Assembly (NCBI GenBank): GCA_044344715.1
Contig: JBIJCI010000005.1
Span: forward strand, 1-49,179
Length of the DNA: 49,179 nt
Source: F1-60-MAGs027 sp044344715
GTDB taxonomy: Bacteria; Actinomycetota; Acidimicrobiia; Acidimicrobiales; Ilumatobacteraceae
Direction: 5' to 3'
Shown here: positions 8,481-15,723 of the stretch, piece after piece
How the letters are laid out: the number at the start of each line of letters is the position of its first letter
Position numbering within the stretch: position 1 is the stretch's first letter
Position numbers and translations under genes: made by a program
Notes under the pieces: generated by a model
What the model saw: the letters and a program-made list of their open reading frames with translations, nothing else
Databases searched by the model: none
Told to the model about the DNA's origin: nothing

Positions 8481-9515
8481 TCAGTTCGCGAGCGAAGCCA
8501 GGACTGCGCTGGCGCTGATTGCCCGATCGTCGTATCTCCGCCTGCTGGCGAGGCTGCCTCCGCCCATCACGGTGATCACCGTTTCCATGGCGGCTTGGAG
8601 CTCACGAATGTGGCGCGGCGGTGGGAAGTACTCGTCCTCGTCCGTTGCCCTCACCTCGACCGAACCGAACCGCGGGGACAGTCGTTCGATGACCTCGACG
8701 ACGAGTTCCTCCGGTGCCGACGCCCCGGCGGTCATCCCTACGGTGCCGGCGAGGTCGGCGGGGAGCTCGGCGGCGGTGTTCACACGAAGCACCCGCGGAC
8801 AACCGATCTCTTTGGCGAGTCGTTCGAGGGCGAGGGTATTGCTCGAGTTCGCAGAGCCGATAACGATCATGGTGCCCACTTCGGCTGCAATCCGCGTGAG
8901 CGATGCCTGGCGATTCGTGGTGGCGAAGCAGAGGTCGCTGCGGCCCGGCGTCCAGACGTCCGGGAAACGCCGTTTGACGGCGTTTGCAACGCCCTCCCAC
9001 TCTCGGTGTGACAGCGTTGTCTGGGCGAGCAGGGCGACCGGCTCGCCGAACCGAGGGAGTGCTTCTACCTCGTCGAGGGTTTCCACCCGGGAGATCGACC
9101 GTGGGGCCACCGCCATCGTCCCGACGGCCTCTTCGTGACCCTCGTGGCCGACATAGACGATCCTGAATCCCTTGCCTGCGCGCGTGCGCACCTCGTGGTG
9201 AACCTTCGTGACGAGCGGGCACACGGAATCGACCATGTAGCTACCGCGGGCGCGCGCCGCCTCGACCACCTCCGGGGCTGACCCGTGTGCCGAGAGCATG
9301 ATCGGACGTCCACTGGGGGCGTCCATGATGTCGTCGACGAATACGACGCCGCGTCGTTGAAAACGCTCGACGACGATCCGATTGTGCACGATCTCGTGGT
9401 AGCAGTACACCGGGGGCTCGAACGTACGCACCATCCAGGCCAGCGCCTTGATGGCCATCTCGACGCCCGCACAGAAACCACGTGGCGCGGCGAGCAACAC
9501 TCGGTCGACGGACAT
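8481..9515 (-). CDS. ispH: 4-hydroxy-3-methylbut-2-enyl diphosphate reductase
   Basis: Last enzyme of the MEP isoprenoid pathway, reducing HMBPP to IPP and DMAPP with an iron-sulfur cluster. The three cluster cysteines are present: Cys15 in RGFCAGV, Cys99 in DSVCPLVTKVH and Cys196 in DLCFATTNRQ. The HEGHEEAVGT segment supplies the conserved catalytic Glu, and SSNT near residue 220 binds substrate. The ATG at 9515 gives 344 aa with the normal short N-terminus; a TTG 4 codons upstream is less likely. It is divergent from der, with 47 nt between starts. Its products feed the prenyltransferases seen at 46400-47703 and MenA. Confidence 0.95.
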   Translation of the reverse strand: MSVDRVLLAAPRGFCAGVEMAIKALAWMVRTFEPPVYCYHEIVHNRIVVERFQRRGVVFVDDIMDAPSGRPIMLSAHGSAPEVVEAARARGSYMVDSVCPLVTKVHHEVRTRAGKGFRIVYVGHEGHEEAVGTMAVAPRSISRVETLDEVEALPRFGEPVALLAQTTLSHREWEGVANAVKRRFPDVWTPGRSDLCFATTNRQASLTRIAAEVGTMIVIGSANSSNTLALERLAKEIGCPRVLRVNTAAELPADLAGTVGMTAGASAPEELVVEVIERLSPRFGSVEVRATDEDEYFPPPRHIRELQAAMETVITVMGGGSLASRRRYDDRAISASAVLASLAN

Positions 9516-9549
9516 GCGTGCTCTCAACGGTAGTGCTCCGCCTCGTGGA

Positions 9550-9555
9550 TAGCCT
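9550..9555 (+). promoter_or_regulatory. Putative -10 box (TAGCCT) for der
   Basis: TAGCCT ends 7 nt before the GTG at 9563. This favours that GTG over in-frame GTGs at 9533 and 9545, one of which would start upstream of the box. Confidence 0.35.
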
Positions 9556-9562
9556 GAACGAA

Positions 9563-10897
9563 GTGACTGCTAACGACGCCCGCAAGAGCGTCGTCATCGT
9601 CGGACGACCCAACGTCGGCAAGAGCACGCTCTTCAACCGTTTTCTCGGCGAACAGGCGGCAATCGTCGAGGACCGGCCAGGTGTTACCCGCGACCGTCAC
9701 CGCCGCGAGGTCGAGTGGTGCGGCCATCATTTCGATGTCGTTGACACGGGCGGCTGGATGCCGGGCGGCAGCATGCTCGACTCGAAGGTGAGTCGACAGG
9801 TCGAGGGCGCGGCGCGCGAGGCCGACCTCGTGGTCTTCCTGGTCGATGCAACGACGGGACTCAACGACGATGACGAGGCCATTGCGGCATGGCTGCGCAC
9901 GACGGGGCGCCCGATCCTGCTCGTCGCGAACAAGGTCGACGGACCGAATGCCGAGAGCGATCTATGGCAGTTCCTGTCGCTCGGGCTGGGCGACGCAACC
10001 CCCGTTTCGGCGATCCACGGCCGCAAGTCGGGGGATTTGCTCGACGCAATCGTCGAGCGATTGGAGCTCTCGTCGCAGGACGGGGATTCGGCGGTGGGAT
10101 TCGTGCGCGACCCCTCCACGAAGGAGCCGCGAGTGGCGATCGTGGGTCGGCCCAACGTCGGGAAGAGCACGCTCTTCAATCGCCTGGTGGGCGAGGAGCG
10201 GGCGATCGTGCACGATCTGGCGGGCACCACGCGTGACGCCATCGACACCCGCGTCGAGACCCCGGATGGTCCGATCGTCTTCGTCGATACTGCCGGCATG
10301 CGGCGCCGGAGCAAGGTCGAGGCTGGGACCGAGTATTACTCGATCATCAGGGCCCTGCGGGCCGTCGATGAGAGCGATATCGCGCTCCTCGTGATCGACG
10401 CAACGGAGGGCGTGACCAGTCAGGATCAGCGCCTGGCCGAGCGCATTGATGCGAGCGGGTGTCCGATCGTCGTCGTGCTCAACAAGTGGGAGCTGCTCGA
10501 CGCGGAACGTCGGGAGCAGGTGGAGGTGGAGTTGAACCGCCGTCTGTACTTCATCGGCGATTCACCGATCGTCAAGATCTCCGCGCTGACCGGCAAGAAC
10601 GTCCACCGGCTGCAGCCGCTCTTGTCGGATGCAATCGGCAACTACCACAGGCGCGTACCGACGAAGGACGTGAACCGGGTGCTCGCCGCAGCGCAGCAGC
10701 GCCAGCCCGCGGGGCAAGGAGCCCGCGTGCTCTATGCGCTGCAGGGAGCCGCCGAGCCCCCAACCTTTACGCTGTTCGTCAACCGGGAACTGCCGCAGTC
10801 GTACCTCCGGTATCTCGAGCGCTCAATTCGAGAGGCGTTCGAATTCGGGTCCACGCCGATCAAGTTGCGTGTGCGAACACGCTCGGAACAGGGCTGA
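9563..10897 (+). CDS. der: Ribosome biogenesis GTPase Der (EngA)
   Basis: Double-GTPase that acts in 50S ribosome assembly. It has two full G domains: the first starts with GRPNVGKST at residues 14-22 and has DTGG and NKVD; the second has GRPNVGKST again near residue 194, DTAGMRRR and NKWE. A C-terminal KH-like domain follows. At 444 aa the length is standard. The frame is open further upstream, so the start was chosen at the GTG 7 nt after a TAGCCT box; GTG 9545 is the alternative. It is followed after 2 nt by the small zinc-ribbon membrane gene and probably cotranscribed with it. Confidence 0.94.
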   Translation: MTANDARKSVVIVGRPNVGKSTLFNRFLGEQAAIVEDRPGVTRDRHRREVEWCGHHFDVVDTGGWMPGGSMLDSKVSRQVEGAAREADLVVFLVDATTGLNDDDEAIAAWLRTTGRPILLVANKVDGPNAESDLWQFLSLGLGDATPVSAIHGRKSGDLLDAIVERLELSSQDGDSAVGFVRDPSTKEPRVAIVGRPNVGKSTLFNRLVGEERAIVHDLAGTTRDAIDTRVETPDGPIVFVDTAGMRRRSKVEAGTEYYSIIRALRAVDESDIALLVIDATEGVTSQDQRLAERIDASGCPIVVVLNKWELLDAERREQVEVELNRRLYFIGDSPIVKISALTGKNVHRLQPLLSDAIGNYHRRVPTKDVNRVLAAAQQRQPAGQGARVLYALQGAAEPPTFTLFVNRELPQSYLRYLERSIREAFEFGSTPIKLRVRTRSEQG

Positions 10898-10899
10898 AC

Positions 10900-11139
10900 G
10901 TGCCGTGGTGTGAGCCCTGCTCGCGCTACTTCGTACCCTCGGCATTGCGGGAGGACGGGACCTGTCCGGAGTGCGGGCGCCACATCGAGCAGTCTTTACG
11001 GCTCCGACGCTCGGACCAACCATCGTTGCGCGAGCTGTCGAAGATGAGCGGGGAGAAGGCTCCGTGGCACTTCAAGCTCCTGATGGCCATGCTGGTCGCC
11101 TATCTCGGCTGGCGCATCATCGCTCCGTTTGTAGACTGA
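10900..11139 (+). CDS. Small zinc-ribbon membrane protein, function unknown
   Basis: A 79-residue protein starting at GTG 10900, two nucleotides after the der stop, so it is almost certainly translated from the der transcript. The N-terminus is a compact zinc ribbon (CEPC, then CPEC about 20 residues later). The middle is basic and polar, and the C-terminus holds one membrane segment, LLMAMLVAYLGWRIIAPF. I do not recognise a named family. Topology suggests a cytosolic metal-binding knob on a single C-terminal membrane anchor. Linkage to der could mean a role at the ribosome-membrane interface, but that is only inference from position. Confidence 0.75.
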   Translation: MPWCEPCSRYFVPSALREDGTCPECGRHIEQSLRLRRSDQPSLRELSKMSGEKAPWHFKLLMAMLVAYLGWRIIAPFVD

Positions 11140-11153
11140 GCGAGCCGTAGCTA

Positions 11154-11228
11154 CGGGCTGTGGCGCAGCTTGGTTAGCGCGCTTGTCTGGGGGACAAGAG
11201 GTCGGGAGTTCAAATCTCCCCAGCCCGA
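11154..11228 (+). tRNA. tRNA-Pro (anticodon GGG)
   Basis: A 75-nt cloverleaf: acceptor CGGGCTG / CAGCCCG with discriminator A, D-stem GCGC/GCGC, anticodon stem CTTGT/ACAAG around loop CTGGGGG (anticodon GGG), a 5-nt variable region, and T-stem GGGAG/CTCCC around TTCAAAT. CCA is not encoded, so it must be added after processing. It starts 14 nt after the stop of the zinc-ribbon gene and ends 2 nt before the ATG of the SRAP gene, which is unusually close. Confidence 0.96.
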
Positions 11229-11230
11229 CG

Positions 11231-11944
11231 ATGTGTGGTCGCTTCGTGGCAACCACCGCGCCACAGCAACTTGCGCTGCTCTTCGACGCGGTACTGGACG
11301 ATCGGGGCGCCGAGCAGTCCGCCCCGAACTACAACGTCGCGCCAACCACGGGGATTCTGATGCTCCGCTCGCGACTGCACGCCCCCGACCCGGTTCGCAC
11401 ATTGAGTCGCGCGCACTGGGGCTTGTTGCCGGGATGGTCGAAGGATCGCACCCGTGCGTCCAGCATGATCAACGCACGTAGCGAGACGTTGACCGAGAAG
11501 CCGAGTTTCCGGCCGCTGTTGACGGGACACCGATGCGTGATTCCCGTCGACGGGTACTACGAGTGGCGTACGGTCGGGGTGGATGCACGGGCAAGGCAGC
11601 CGAAGCAGCCGTACTACATCCGCGCAACCAACGACCTTCCGTTGGCGCTGGCAGGCCTGTGGACCACGTGGCACGATCCGCGCCTCGGTGGTGAAACGGT
11701 GGAGAGTTGTGCGATCATCACGACGAATCCGAATGCACGACTGGCGGAGATACACGACCGGATGCCCTGCGTGCTCGAAGAGGGCGACATCGACGAGTGG
11801 TTGACGGCCCCCGGTGCGCCGCTGGAGCTCCTCCGGTCGGCTTCCGAGGATGTTCTGACGGTGGTGACCGTGAGTACGGCGGTCAACAACGTCCGTAACA
11901 AGGGTGCCGCGTTGATCGAACCGACGAGGACGACGCTCTTCTAG
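11231..11944 (+). CDS. SRAP / HMCES-type abasic-site processing protein (YedK-like)
   Basis: Member of the SOS-response-associated peptidase (YedK/HMCES) family, which protects abasic sites in single-stranded DNA by forming a thiazolidine crosslink with the N-terminal Cys. It begins MCGRF, so removal of Met exposes Cys2. Other family residues are present: NARSET, CVIPVDGYYEW with its conserved Glu, and IHDRMP with the active-site His. Length is 237 aa. The ATG lies 2 nt after the tRNA-Pro 3' end, so there is no leader or Shine-Dalgarno outside the tRNA. The stop overlaps that of the convergent HIT gene. Confidence 0.93.
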   Translation: MCGRFVATTAPQQLALLFDAVLDDRGAEQSAPNYNVAPTTGILMLRSRLHAPDPVRTLSRAHWGLLPGWSKDRTRASSMINARSETLTEKPSFRPLLTGHRCVIPVDGYYEWRTVGVDARARQPKQPYYIRATNDLPLALAGLWTTWHDPRLGGETVESCAIITTNPNARLAEIHDRMPCVLEEGDIDEWLTAPGAPLELLRSASEDVLTVVTVSTAVNNVRNKGAALIEPTRTTLF

Positions 11945-12360
11945 ACGGCTCCGGGTACGCCGTCGGCGCGTAATCGTGCGGCCAATCGTTGGGCGGACGC
12001 AGCAAGCCGATCGGCCGGCACGTTCGTCTGCTGATGTGCGAAATTCAGGTGCGACATTTCGTCGGCCGGAATGCAGTGGAGGTGACAGTGATTGACCTCG
12101 AAGCCGGCGATGACCAGCCCGACCCTCCTGCGCCCGAACACCGCGCACTGGGCAATCCCCAATAGTCGGGCTACCTCGAACACGTGCGTGCTCAGCGTTG
12201 CAGGCAGGTCCGTCCATCGATCGACCGGCTCGCGCGGCACCACGAGCGCGTGACCCTCGGTGATCGGTTGGATCGTCATGAATACAGCGCACACATCGTC
12301 CTTCAGGACGAAGTGACCGGGTAGTTCGCCGTCGATGATCCGGGTGAAGAGCGTCGCCAT
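11941..12360 (-). CDS. HIT family protein
   Basis: Small nucleotide hydrolase or transferase of the histidine-triad superfamily, 139 aa. The triad is visible as NHCHLHCIP (H-x-H-x-H), with the usual ITEGHALVVPR segment upstream and an N-terminal LFTRIIDGELPGHFV. The ATG at 12360 gives the normal N-terminus; the frame runs open upstream but into the pgsA gene. Substrate cannot be predicted; HINT-like AMP-lysine or nucleoside phosphoramidate activity is usual. It diverges from pgsA over 36 nt. Confidence 0.9.
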   Translation of the reverse strand: MATLFTRIIDGELPGHFVLKDDVCAVFMTIQPITEGHALVVPREPVDRWTDLPATLSTHVFEVARLLGIAQCAVFGRRRVGLVIAGFEVNHCHLHCIPADEMSHLNFAHQQTNVPADRLAASAQRLAARLRADGVPGAV

Positions 12361-12367
12361 TCCCGTG

Positions 12368-12373
12368 ACGATA
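12368..12373 (-). promoter_or_regulatory. Putative -10 box (TATCGT) for HIT gene
   Basis: On the minus strand TATCGT is followed by 7 nt and the ATG at 12360, a spacing that predicts a leaderless transcript. Confidence 0.35.
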
Positions 12374-12382
12374 GTGCACGAG

Positions 12383-12388
12383 TAGAGT
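12383..12388 (+). promoter_or_regulatory. Putative -10 box (TAGAGT) for pgsA
   Basis: TAGAGT is followed by 8 nt (TCGCCCCG) and the ATG at 12397, without a Shine-Dalgarno. Confidence 0.35.
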
Positions 12389-12396
12389 TCGCCCCG

Positions 12397-12990
12397 ATGG
12401 TTGGCCGGATTGCCACGTGGCCCAATCTCGTGACGCTCGTTCGTCTTGGTTGTCTTCCCATCTTCTTGTGGCTCTTGTTCGGACGCGGTGACCGCGAATC
12501 GGCGGCATGGTTGCTCGCCGTCCTCGGCGCAACGGATTGGGTGGACGGCTGGCTCGCGAGGCGTCTTGATCAGCGGAGTGACGTCGGTGCGGTGTTCGAC
12601 CCTGCCGTCGATCGGCTCCTGTTCATCGTGGGAGTCGGCGCAATCGTCGTCGACGATGCCGTACCCGCGTGGTTCGGTTGGGGTGTCGTTGCCAGGGAGG
12701 TTTTCGTTGCCGTACTGATGCTCGGTGGCACGGCGCTCGGGATGCAACGGTTCGCCGTGGACCAGTGGGGCAAGAACTACACGTTTGCGCTGATGTTTGC
12801 CTTCCCGCTTCTTCTCATCGGCGCGAGTGACGCTGGATGGGCCCTCGGCGCACGCAACGCCGGATGGGCGATCGGGATTCCCGGATTCATCATCTGTTTC
12901 GCAACCGCGGTTGCCTACGTGCCGAAGGTCGGACGTGCCGTCAGGGCGGGTAGGCGGCTACGTAGCGCCGTCGGCGGCACCTCGACCTGA
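12397..12990 (+). CDS. pgsA: CDP-alcohol phosphatidyltransferase (PgsA-like)
   Basis: Integral membrane enzyme transferring a phosphatidyl group from CDP-diacylglycerol, most likely to glycerol-3-phosphate. The signature D-x2-DG-x2-AR-x8-G-x3-D-x3-D is complete: DWVDGWLARR, then DVGAVFDPAVD, near residues 47-72. Hydrophobic segments are spread over the 197 residues, as expected for six membrane helices. The family also includes inositol-phosphate synthases (PIPS), so the acceptor is not certain. A pgsA gene precedes the gcvH-garA block in mycobacteria too (pgsA2, Rv1822), although with genes in between. Confidence 0.85.
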   Translation: MVGRIATWPNLVTLVRLGCLPIFLWLLFGRGDRESAAWLLAVLGATDWVDGWLARRLDQRSDVGAVFDPAVDRLLFIVGVGAIVVDDAVPAWFGWGVVAREVFVAVLMLGGTALGMQRFAVDQWGKNYTFALMFAFPLLLIGASDAGWALGARNAGWAIGIPGFIICFATAVAYVPKVGRAVRAGRRLRSAVGGTST

Positions 12991-12993
12991 GGC

Positions 12994-12999
12994 TACGGT
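12994..12999 (+). promoter_or_regulatory. Putative -10 box (TACGGT) for gcvH
   Basis: TACGGT is followed by 7 nt (TGAGGGC) and the ATG at 13007. The box begins 4 nt after the pgsA stop, so gcvH may have its own promoter. Confidence 0.35.
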
Positions 13000-13006
13000 T
13001 GAGGGC

Positions 13007-13378
13007 ATGCGCATCCCCGATGAATTGCGGTACACGGCCCAGCACGAATGGGTCCGAATCACCGGGCAAGTCGCCCGAATCGGTATCACCGACTACGCCC
13101 AGGATGCGCTCGGCGACGTGGTCTTCGTCGGCGTCCCGACCATCGGCGCAACGGTCGTTGCCGAGCAGTCCTTCACCGAAGTCGAGAGCACCAAGAGCGT
13201 TTCCGACATCTACGCACCGGTCGGGGGCACCATCAGCGCCGTGAACGAGGCGCTCCGCGATCAGCCGGAACTGTTGAACAAGGATCCCTACGGCGGGGGT
13301 TGGATCTGCGAAATCACCGTCGACGGAAACCTCCCCGTGCTGTTGGATGCAGCCGGCTACCGAGCATTGATCGGCTGA
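13007..13378 (+). CDS. gcvH: Glycine cleavage system H protein
   Basis: Lipoyl carrier protein of the glycine cleavage complex, shuttling the aminomethyl group between P, T and L proteins. The lipoylated Lys is Lys63 in ESTKSV. HEWVR and the Asp-Ala-Leu-Gly-Asp DALGDVVF segment are conserved, and the 123-residue length is standard. The gene leads a plus-strand run of gcvH, a GarA-like FHA protein, MerR, BFN, MerR and gcvT. gcvP is opposite and facing this run. No riboswitch precedes gcvH, unlike gcvP. The lpd gene is not in the window. Confidence 0.96.
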   Translation: MRIPDELRYTAQHEWVRITGQVARIGITDYAQDALGDVVFVGVPTIGATVVAEQSFTEVESTKSVSDIYAPVGGTISAVNEALRDQPELLNKDPYGGGWICEITVDGNLPVLLDAAGYRALIG

Positions 13379-13394
13379 GCAAGGGTTTCACGCG

Positions 13395-13871
13395 GTGCAC
13401 TACGTTTTCTGCAACCAGTGCGGACACCGCAATCCGCCGTCGTCCACGTTCTGTTCGGCCTGCGGCGCCGTCTTGGACAAACCCAGTATGCGCACGAACG
13501 TGCTGCCCAAGACCGACCCACTGCTGGACGCAGTGGGGGACGAGGACAATGCGGTCGTCCGCGACGGGGAGGTTGAGCCGGGGGAGACGATGCTGGTCGT
13601 CCGCCAAGGACCCGAGATCGGCACACGGTATTCGCTGGTCGGGGATGCGGTCACCGTCGGGCGCATTCCCGACAACCACATACAGCTCGACGACGTCACG
13701 GTGTCCAGGCAGCATGCCGTGTTCATCCGTGCGGGTGACCGGTGGCTCGTGCGCGACCTCGGCTCGCTGAACGGGACCTACGTCAACAACGAGCGCGTCG
13801 AGGAATCGGTCATCCGCCACGGCGACGACCTGCAAATCGGTCGTTTCAGGCTCGTTGCGTTCTGCGGGTGA
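13395..13871 (+). CDS. GarA-like FHA protein with N-terminal zinc ribbon
   Basis: 158-residue cytosolic regulator. Residues about 65-155 form an FHA domain close to mycobacterial GarA and corynebacterial OdhI: LVVRQGPEIGTRYSL, GRIPDNHIQLDDVTVSRQH, GSLNGTYVNNERV and QIGRFRLV, with the phosphothreonine-contacting Arg, Ser and Asn in place. GarA/OdhI inhibit 2-oxoglutarate dehydrogenase and act on glutamate metabolism when unphosphorylated; that role is inferred by homology. The N-terminus differs: a zinc ribbon with Cys6, Cys9, Cys20 and Cys23 replaces the region that holds the ETTS phosphorylation motif in GarA. No TT pair is seen before the FHA domain. GTG start; the stop overlaps the next gene by 4 nt (GTGA). 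Confidence 0.88.
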   Translation: MHYVFCNQCGHRNPPSSTFCSACGAVLDKPSMRTNVLPKTDPLLDAVGDEDNAVVRDGEVEPGETMLVVRQGPEIGTRYSLVGDAVTVGRIPDNHIQLDDVTVSRQHAVFIRAGDRWLVRDLGSLNGTYVNNERVEESVIRHGDDLQIGRFRLVAFCG

Positions 13872-14647
13872 GCGCGATGTCGGACCATTACTTCACGATC
13901 GGGGAGGTGCTGGCGCTCCTCCTGGACGAGTTTCCGGACGTGACGATCTCCAAGATCCGGTTCCTGGAGAGCCAGGGCCTCATCGCGCCCGAACGCACGA
14001 GTTCCGGTTACCGCAAGTTCACCCGACCGGAGATCGAGCGGTTGCGGTTCATCCTGCGCGAACAGAAGGACAATTTCCTACCGCTGAAGGTGATCAAGGA
14101 CAGGCTGGAGGGCGAGACGAGCGATCAGCTCCTGCGGCCCGACGACGTGACGGATCCCAGCATGCCGCGCGGTATCCGTATGCCGTCGGCTGGCCACCCG
14201 ACGAATCGGGCTGGTGCCGATCGGGCGGTACCGGCGGCAAGTCCCCGACAGGCGCCGAAACGACGAACGGAACGGTTGAGTCGGGCCGAGCTCATCGAGT
14301 CGACCGGTGTCGAGCCGCAGATGCTGGACATGCTCGAGAAGATGAGGTTCGTCCGACCCCAGATGCTCGGACGTGATCCGTTCTACGACGAGAACGACCG
14401 AACGATCGTGCACTTGGCCTGTCGACTCGTTGCTCTTGGAGTCGAGCCGCGCCTCCTCGTACCGTGGCGTCTTGCCGCCGAGCGTGAAGCAGACGTCTTC
14501 GTTCCGGTGGTCAAACTGTCGCAGTCGGGTGGCTCGACCCCCAATGCCGATGCCGCGAAGTTGTTCGACGACCTCGTTGGATTGGGCGAGGAGTTGCGTA
14601 CCGCACTGTTGAGGAACGTGACGAAGGGCTTTCTCGCCGAGTCGTAG
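13868..14647 (+). CDS. MerR family regulator (Rv1828-like)
   Basis: DNA-binding regulator with an N-terminal MerR winged-helix domain: FTIGEVLALL, DVTISKIRFLESQGLI, SSGYRKF, then LRFILREQKDNFLPLKVIKDRL. The C-terminal half (from about residue 135) has no recognisable ligand domain by eye, as in mycobacterial Rv1828. The GTG at 13868 overlaps the TGA of the FHA gene, so translation is probably coupled; an ATG 9 nt on is the alternative. About 260 aa. The FHA-MerR-BFN-MerR order equals Rv1827-Rv1830. No Cys ligands typical of metal-sensing MerR proteins are present. Confidence 0.88.
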   Translation: MSAMSDHYFTIGEVLALLLDEFPDVTISKIRFLESQGLIAPERTSSGYRKFTRPEIERLRFILREQKDNFLPLKVIKDRLEGETSDQLLRPDDVTDPSMPRGIRMPSAGHPTNRAGADRAVPAASPRQAPKRRTERLSRAELIESTGVEPQMLDMLEKMRFVRPQMLGRDPFYDENDRTIVHLACRLVALGVEPRLLVPWRLAAEREADVFVPVVKLSQSGGSTPNADAAKLFDDLVGLGEELRTALLRNVTKGFLAES

Positions 14648-14655
14648 GTCGTTGC

Positions 14656-14661
14656 TAACCT
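14656..14661 (+). promoter_or_regulatory. Putative -10 box (TAACCT) for BFN gene
   Basis: TAACCT is followed by 6 nt (GACGCC) and the ATG at 14668, 20 nt after the MerR stop. Confidence 0.35.
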
Positions 14662-14667
14662 GACGCC

Positions 14668-15186
14668 ATGAGCGGCGGCGATTCCACGGAATCGGTCGAA
14701 CTCGAACTCGTCGGCGTCGACGTCGAGGCCCCCGCAAACGTTCCGGTCATGCACCTCCGCGAGCAGGAGGGTGATCGACGGATACTCAGTATCTACATCG
14801 GATTGTCGGAGGCGAATGCGATCAGACTCGCCCAGACCGGTGCGACACCGCCCCGACCGCTGACCCATGATCTCCTCGTCAACGTGTTGGAGGATCTCGG
14901 GGCCCACCTGAGCCGAATCGTCATCACGGAGGTGCGCGACAACACCTATTTTGCGGAGCTGCAGCTGGTCCACCAGGGACAGCATCACTCCATCTCATGC
15001 CGTCCGTCCGATGCGGTGGCGATAGCCGTACGGGCAGTGGTTCCCATCGCTGCGAGCCGTGAACTACTGGACCAGGTTGGTTTACTGGTGGACGACGAGG
15101 GTGAACAGGCGGACGAGGAAGTCATCGACGAGTTTCGCGACTTCATCGAGAACATCAACCCCGAGGACTTTCGGGAGTCGTCGTAG
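14668..15186 (+). CDS. Bifunctional nuclease (BFN, DUF151) domain protein
   Basis: 172 aa, matching the BFN/DUF151 family seen as Rv1829 in mycobacteria. The core runs from VELELVGVDV through LREQEGDRRILSIYIG, then DLLVNVLEDLGA and CRPSDAVAIAVR, the family landmark. The C-terminal about 35 residues are very acidic (DDEGEQADEEVID). Plant members have RNase and DNase activity, but bacterial function is not established and no metal site can be read directly. It sits between two MerR genes in a conserved block, suggesting it belongs to the same regulatory unit. Confidence 0.9.
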   Translation: MSGGDSTESVELELVGVDVEAPANVPVMHLREQEGDRRILSIYIGLSEANAIRLAQTGATPPRPLTHDLLVNVLEDLGAHLSRIVITEVRDNTYFAELQLVHQGQHHSISCRPSDAVAIAVRAVVPIAASRELLDQVGLLVDDEGEQADEEVIDEFRDFIENINPEDFRESS

Positions 15187-15227
15187 CAGTTGGCGTGGGG
15201 CGAAGTCGGTCCTAGTGTGAGGAGCCC

Positions 15228-15719
15228 ATGGCGACGCTGCGATCCCCGGAGTCGATGCGAACCTACGGCGGAACGCAGGCGGCTGCGATCGTCGGCATCT
15301 CCTACCGACAACTCGACTACTGGGCGCGTACCGACCTGGTCCGGCCATCGGCGACCGATGCAAGCGGAAGCGGCTCGCGACGGGAGTACGTCTACCGCGA
15401 TCTGCTCGAGTTGAAGGTCATCAAGAACCTCCTCGATGCCGGCATCAAACTCGAATCGGTTCGCGAGGTGTTCAACTACCTCCGGCGTCATGTGTCCACC
15501 GACATCGGGGCGGCCCATATCGTGATCAGCGGCAAGAGTGTCGTGTTGTGCGACGGCGACCACCTCATCGATGCCGTTCGCAACGGCCAGGGTGTCCTCA
15601 ACGTGCTCCCGTTGGCGAACGTCAAACAGGAAATCGACGCGCGAATCGTCGAGATGAAGCGGGCAGAACGGCTCGCGTCGGAGCAGGTTCGACCCGTCGT
15701 TCACCGCCTCGCACGCTGA
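15228..15719 (+). CDS. MerR family regulator (Rv1830-like)
   Basis: 163-residue MerR-type regulator: GGTQAAAIVGISYRQLDYW, DLVRPS, SGSRREYVYRDLLELKVIK and LLDAGIKLESVREVFNYLRR make up the DNA-binding domain. The C-terminal part (AHIVISGKSVVLCDGDHLIDA) fits Rv1830-type proteins, called ResR/McdR in mycobacteria and linked there to growth and division control. The ATG is preceded by GAGGAG at good distance, so it has a real ribosome site. It ends 4 nt before gcvT, so the two genes are almost certainly cotranscribed. Confidence 0.87.
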   Translation: MATLRSPESMRTYGGTQAAAIVGISYRQLDYWARTDLVRPSATDASGSGSRREYVYRDLLELKVIKNLLDAGIKLESVREVFNYLRRHVSTDIGAAHIVISGKSVVLCDGDHLIDAVRNGQGVLNVLPLANVKQEIDARIVEMKRAERLASEQVRPVVHRLAR

Positions 15720-15723
15720 CGCG

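Noticed and set aside
9516..9527. TTG start for ispH at 9527
   Set aside because: ATG 9515 gives the normal short IspH N-terminus.
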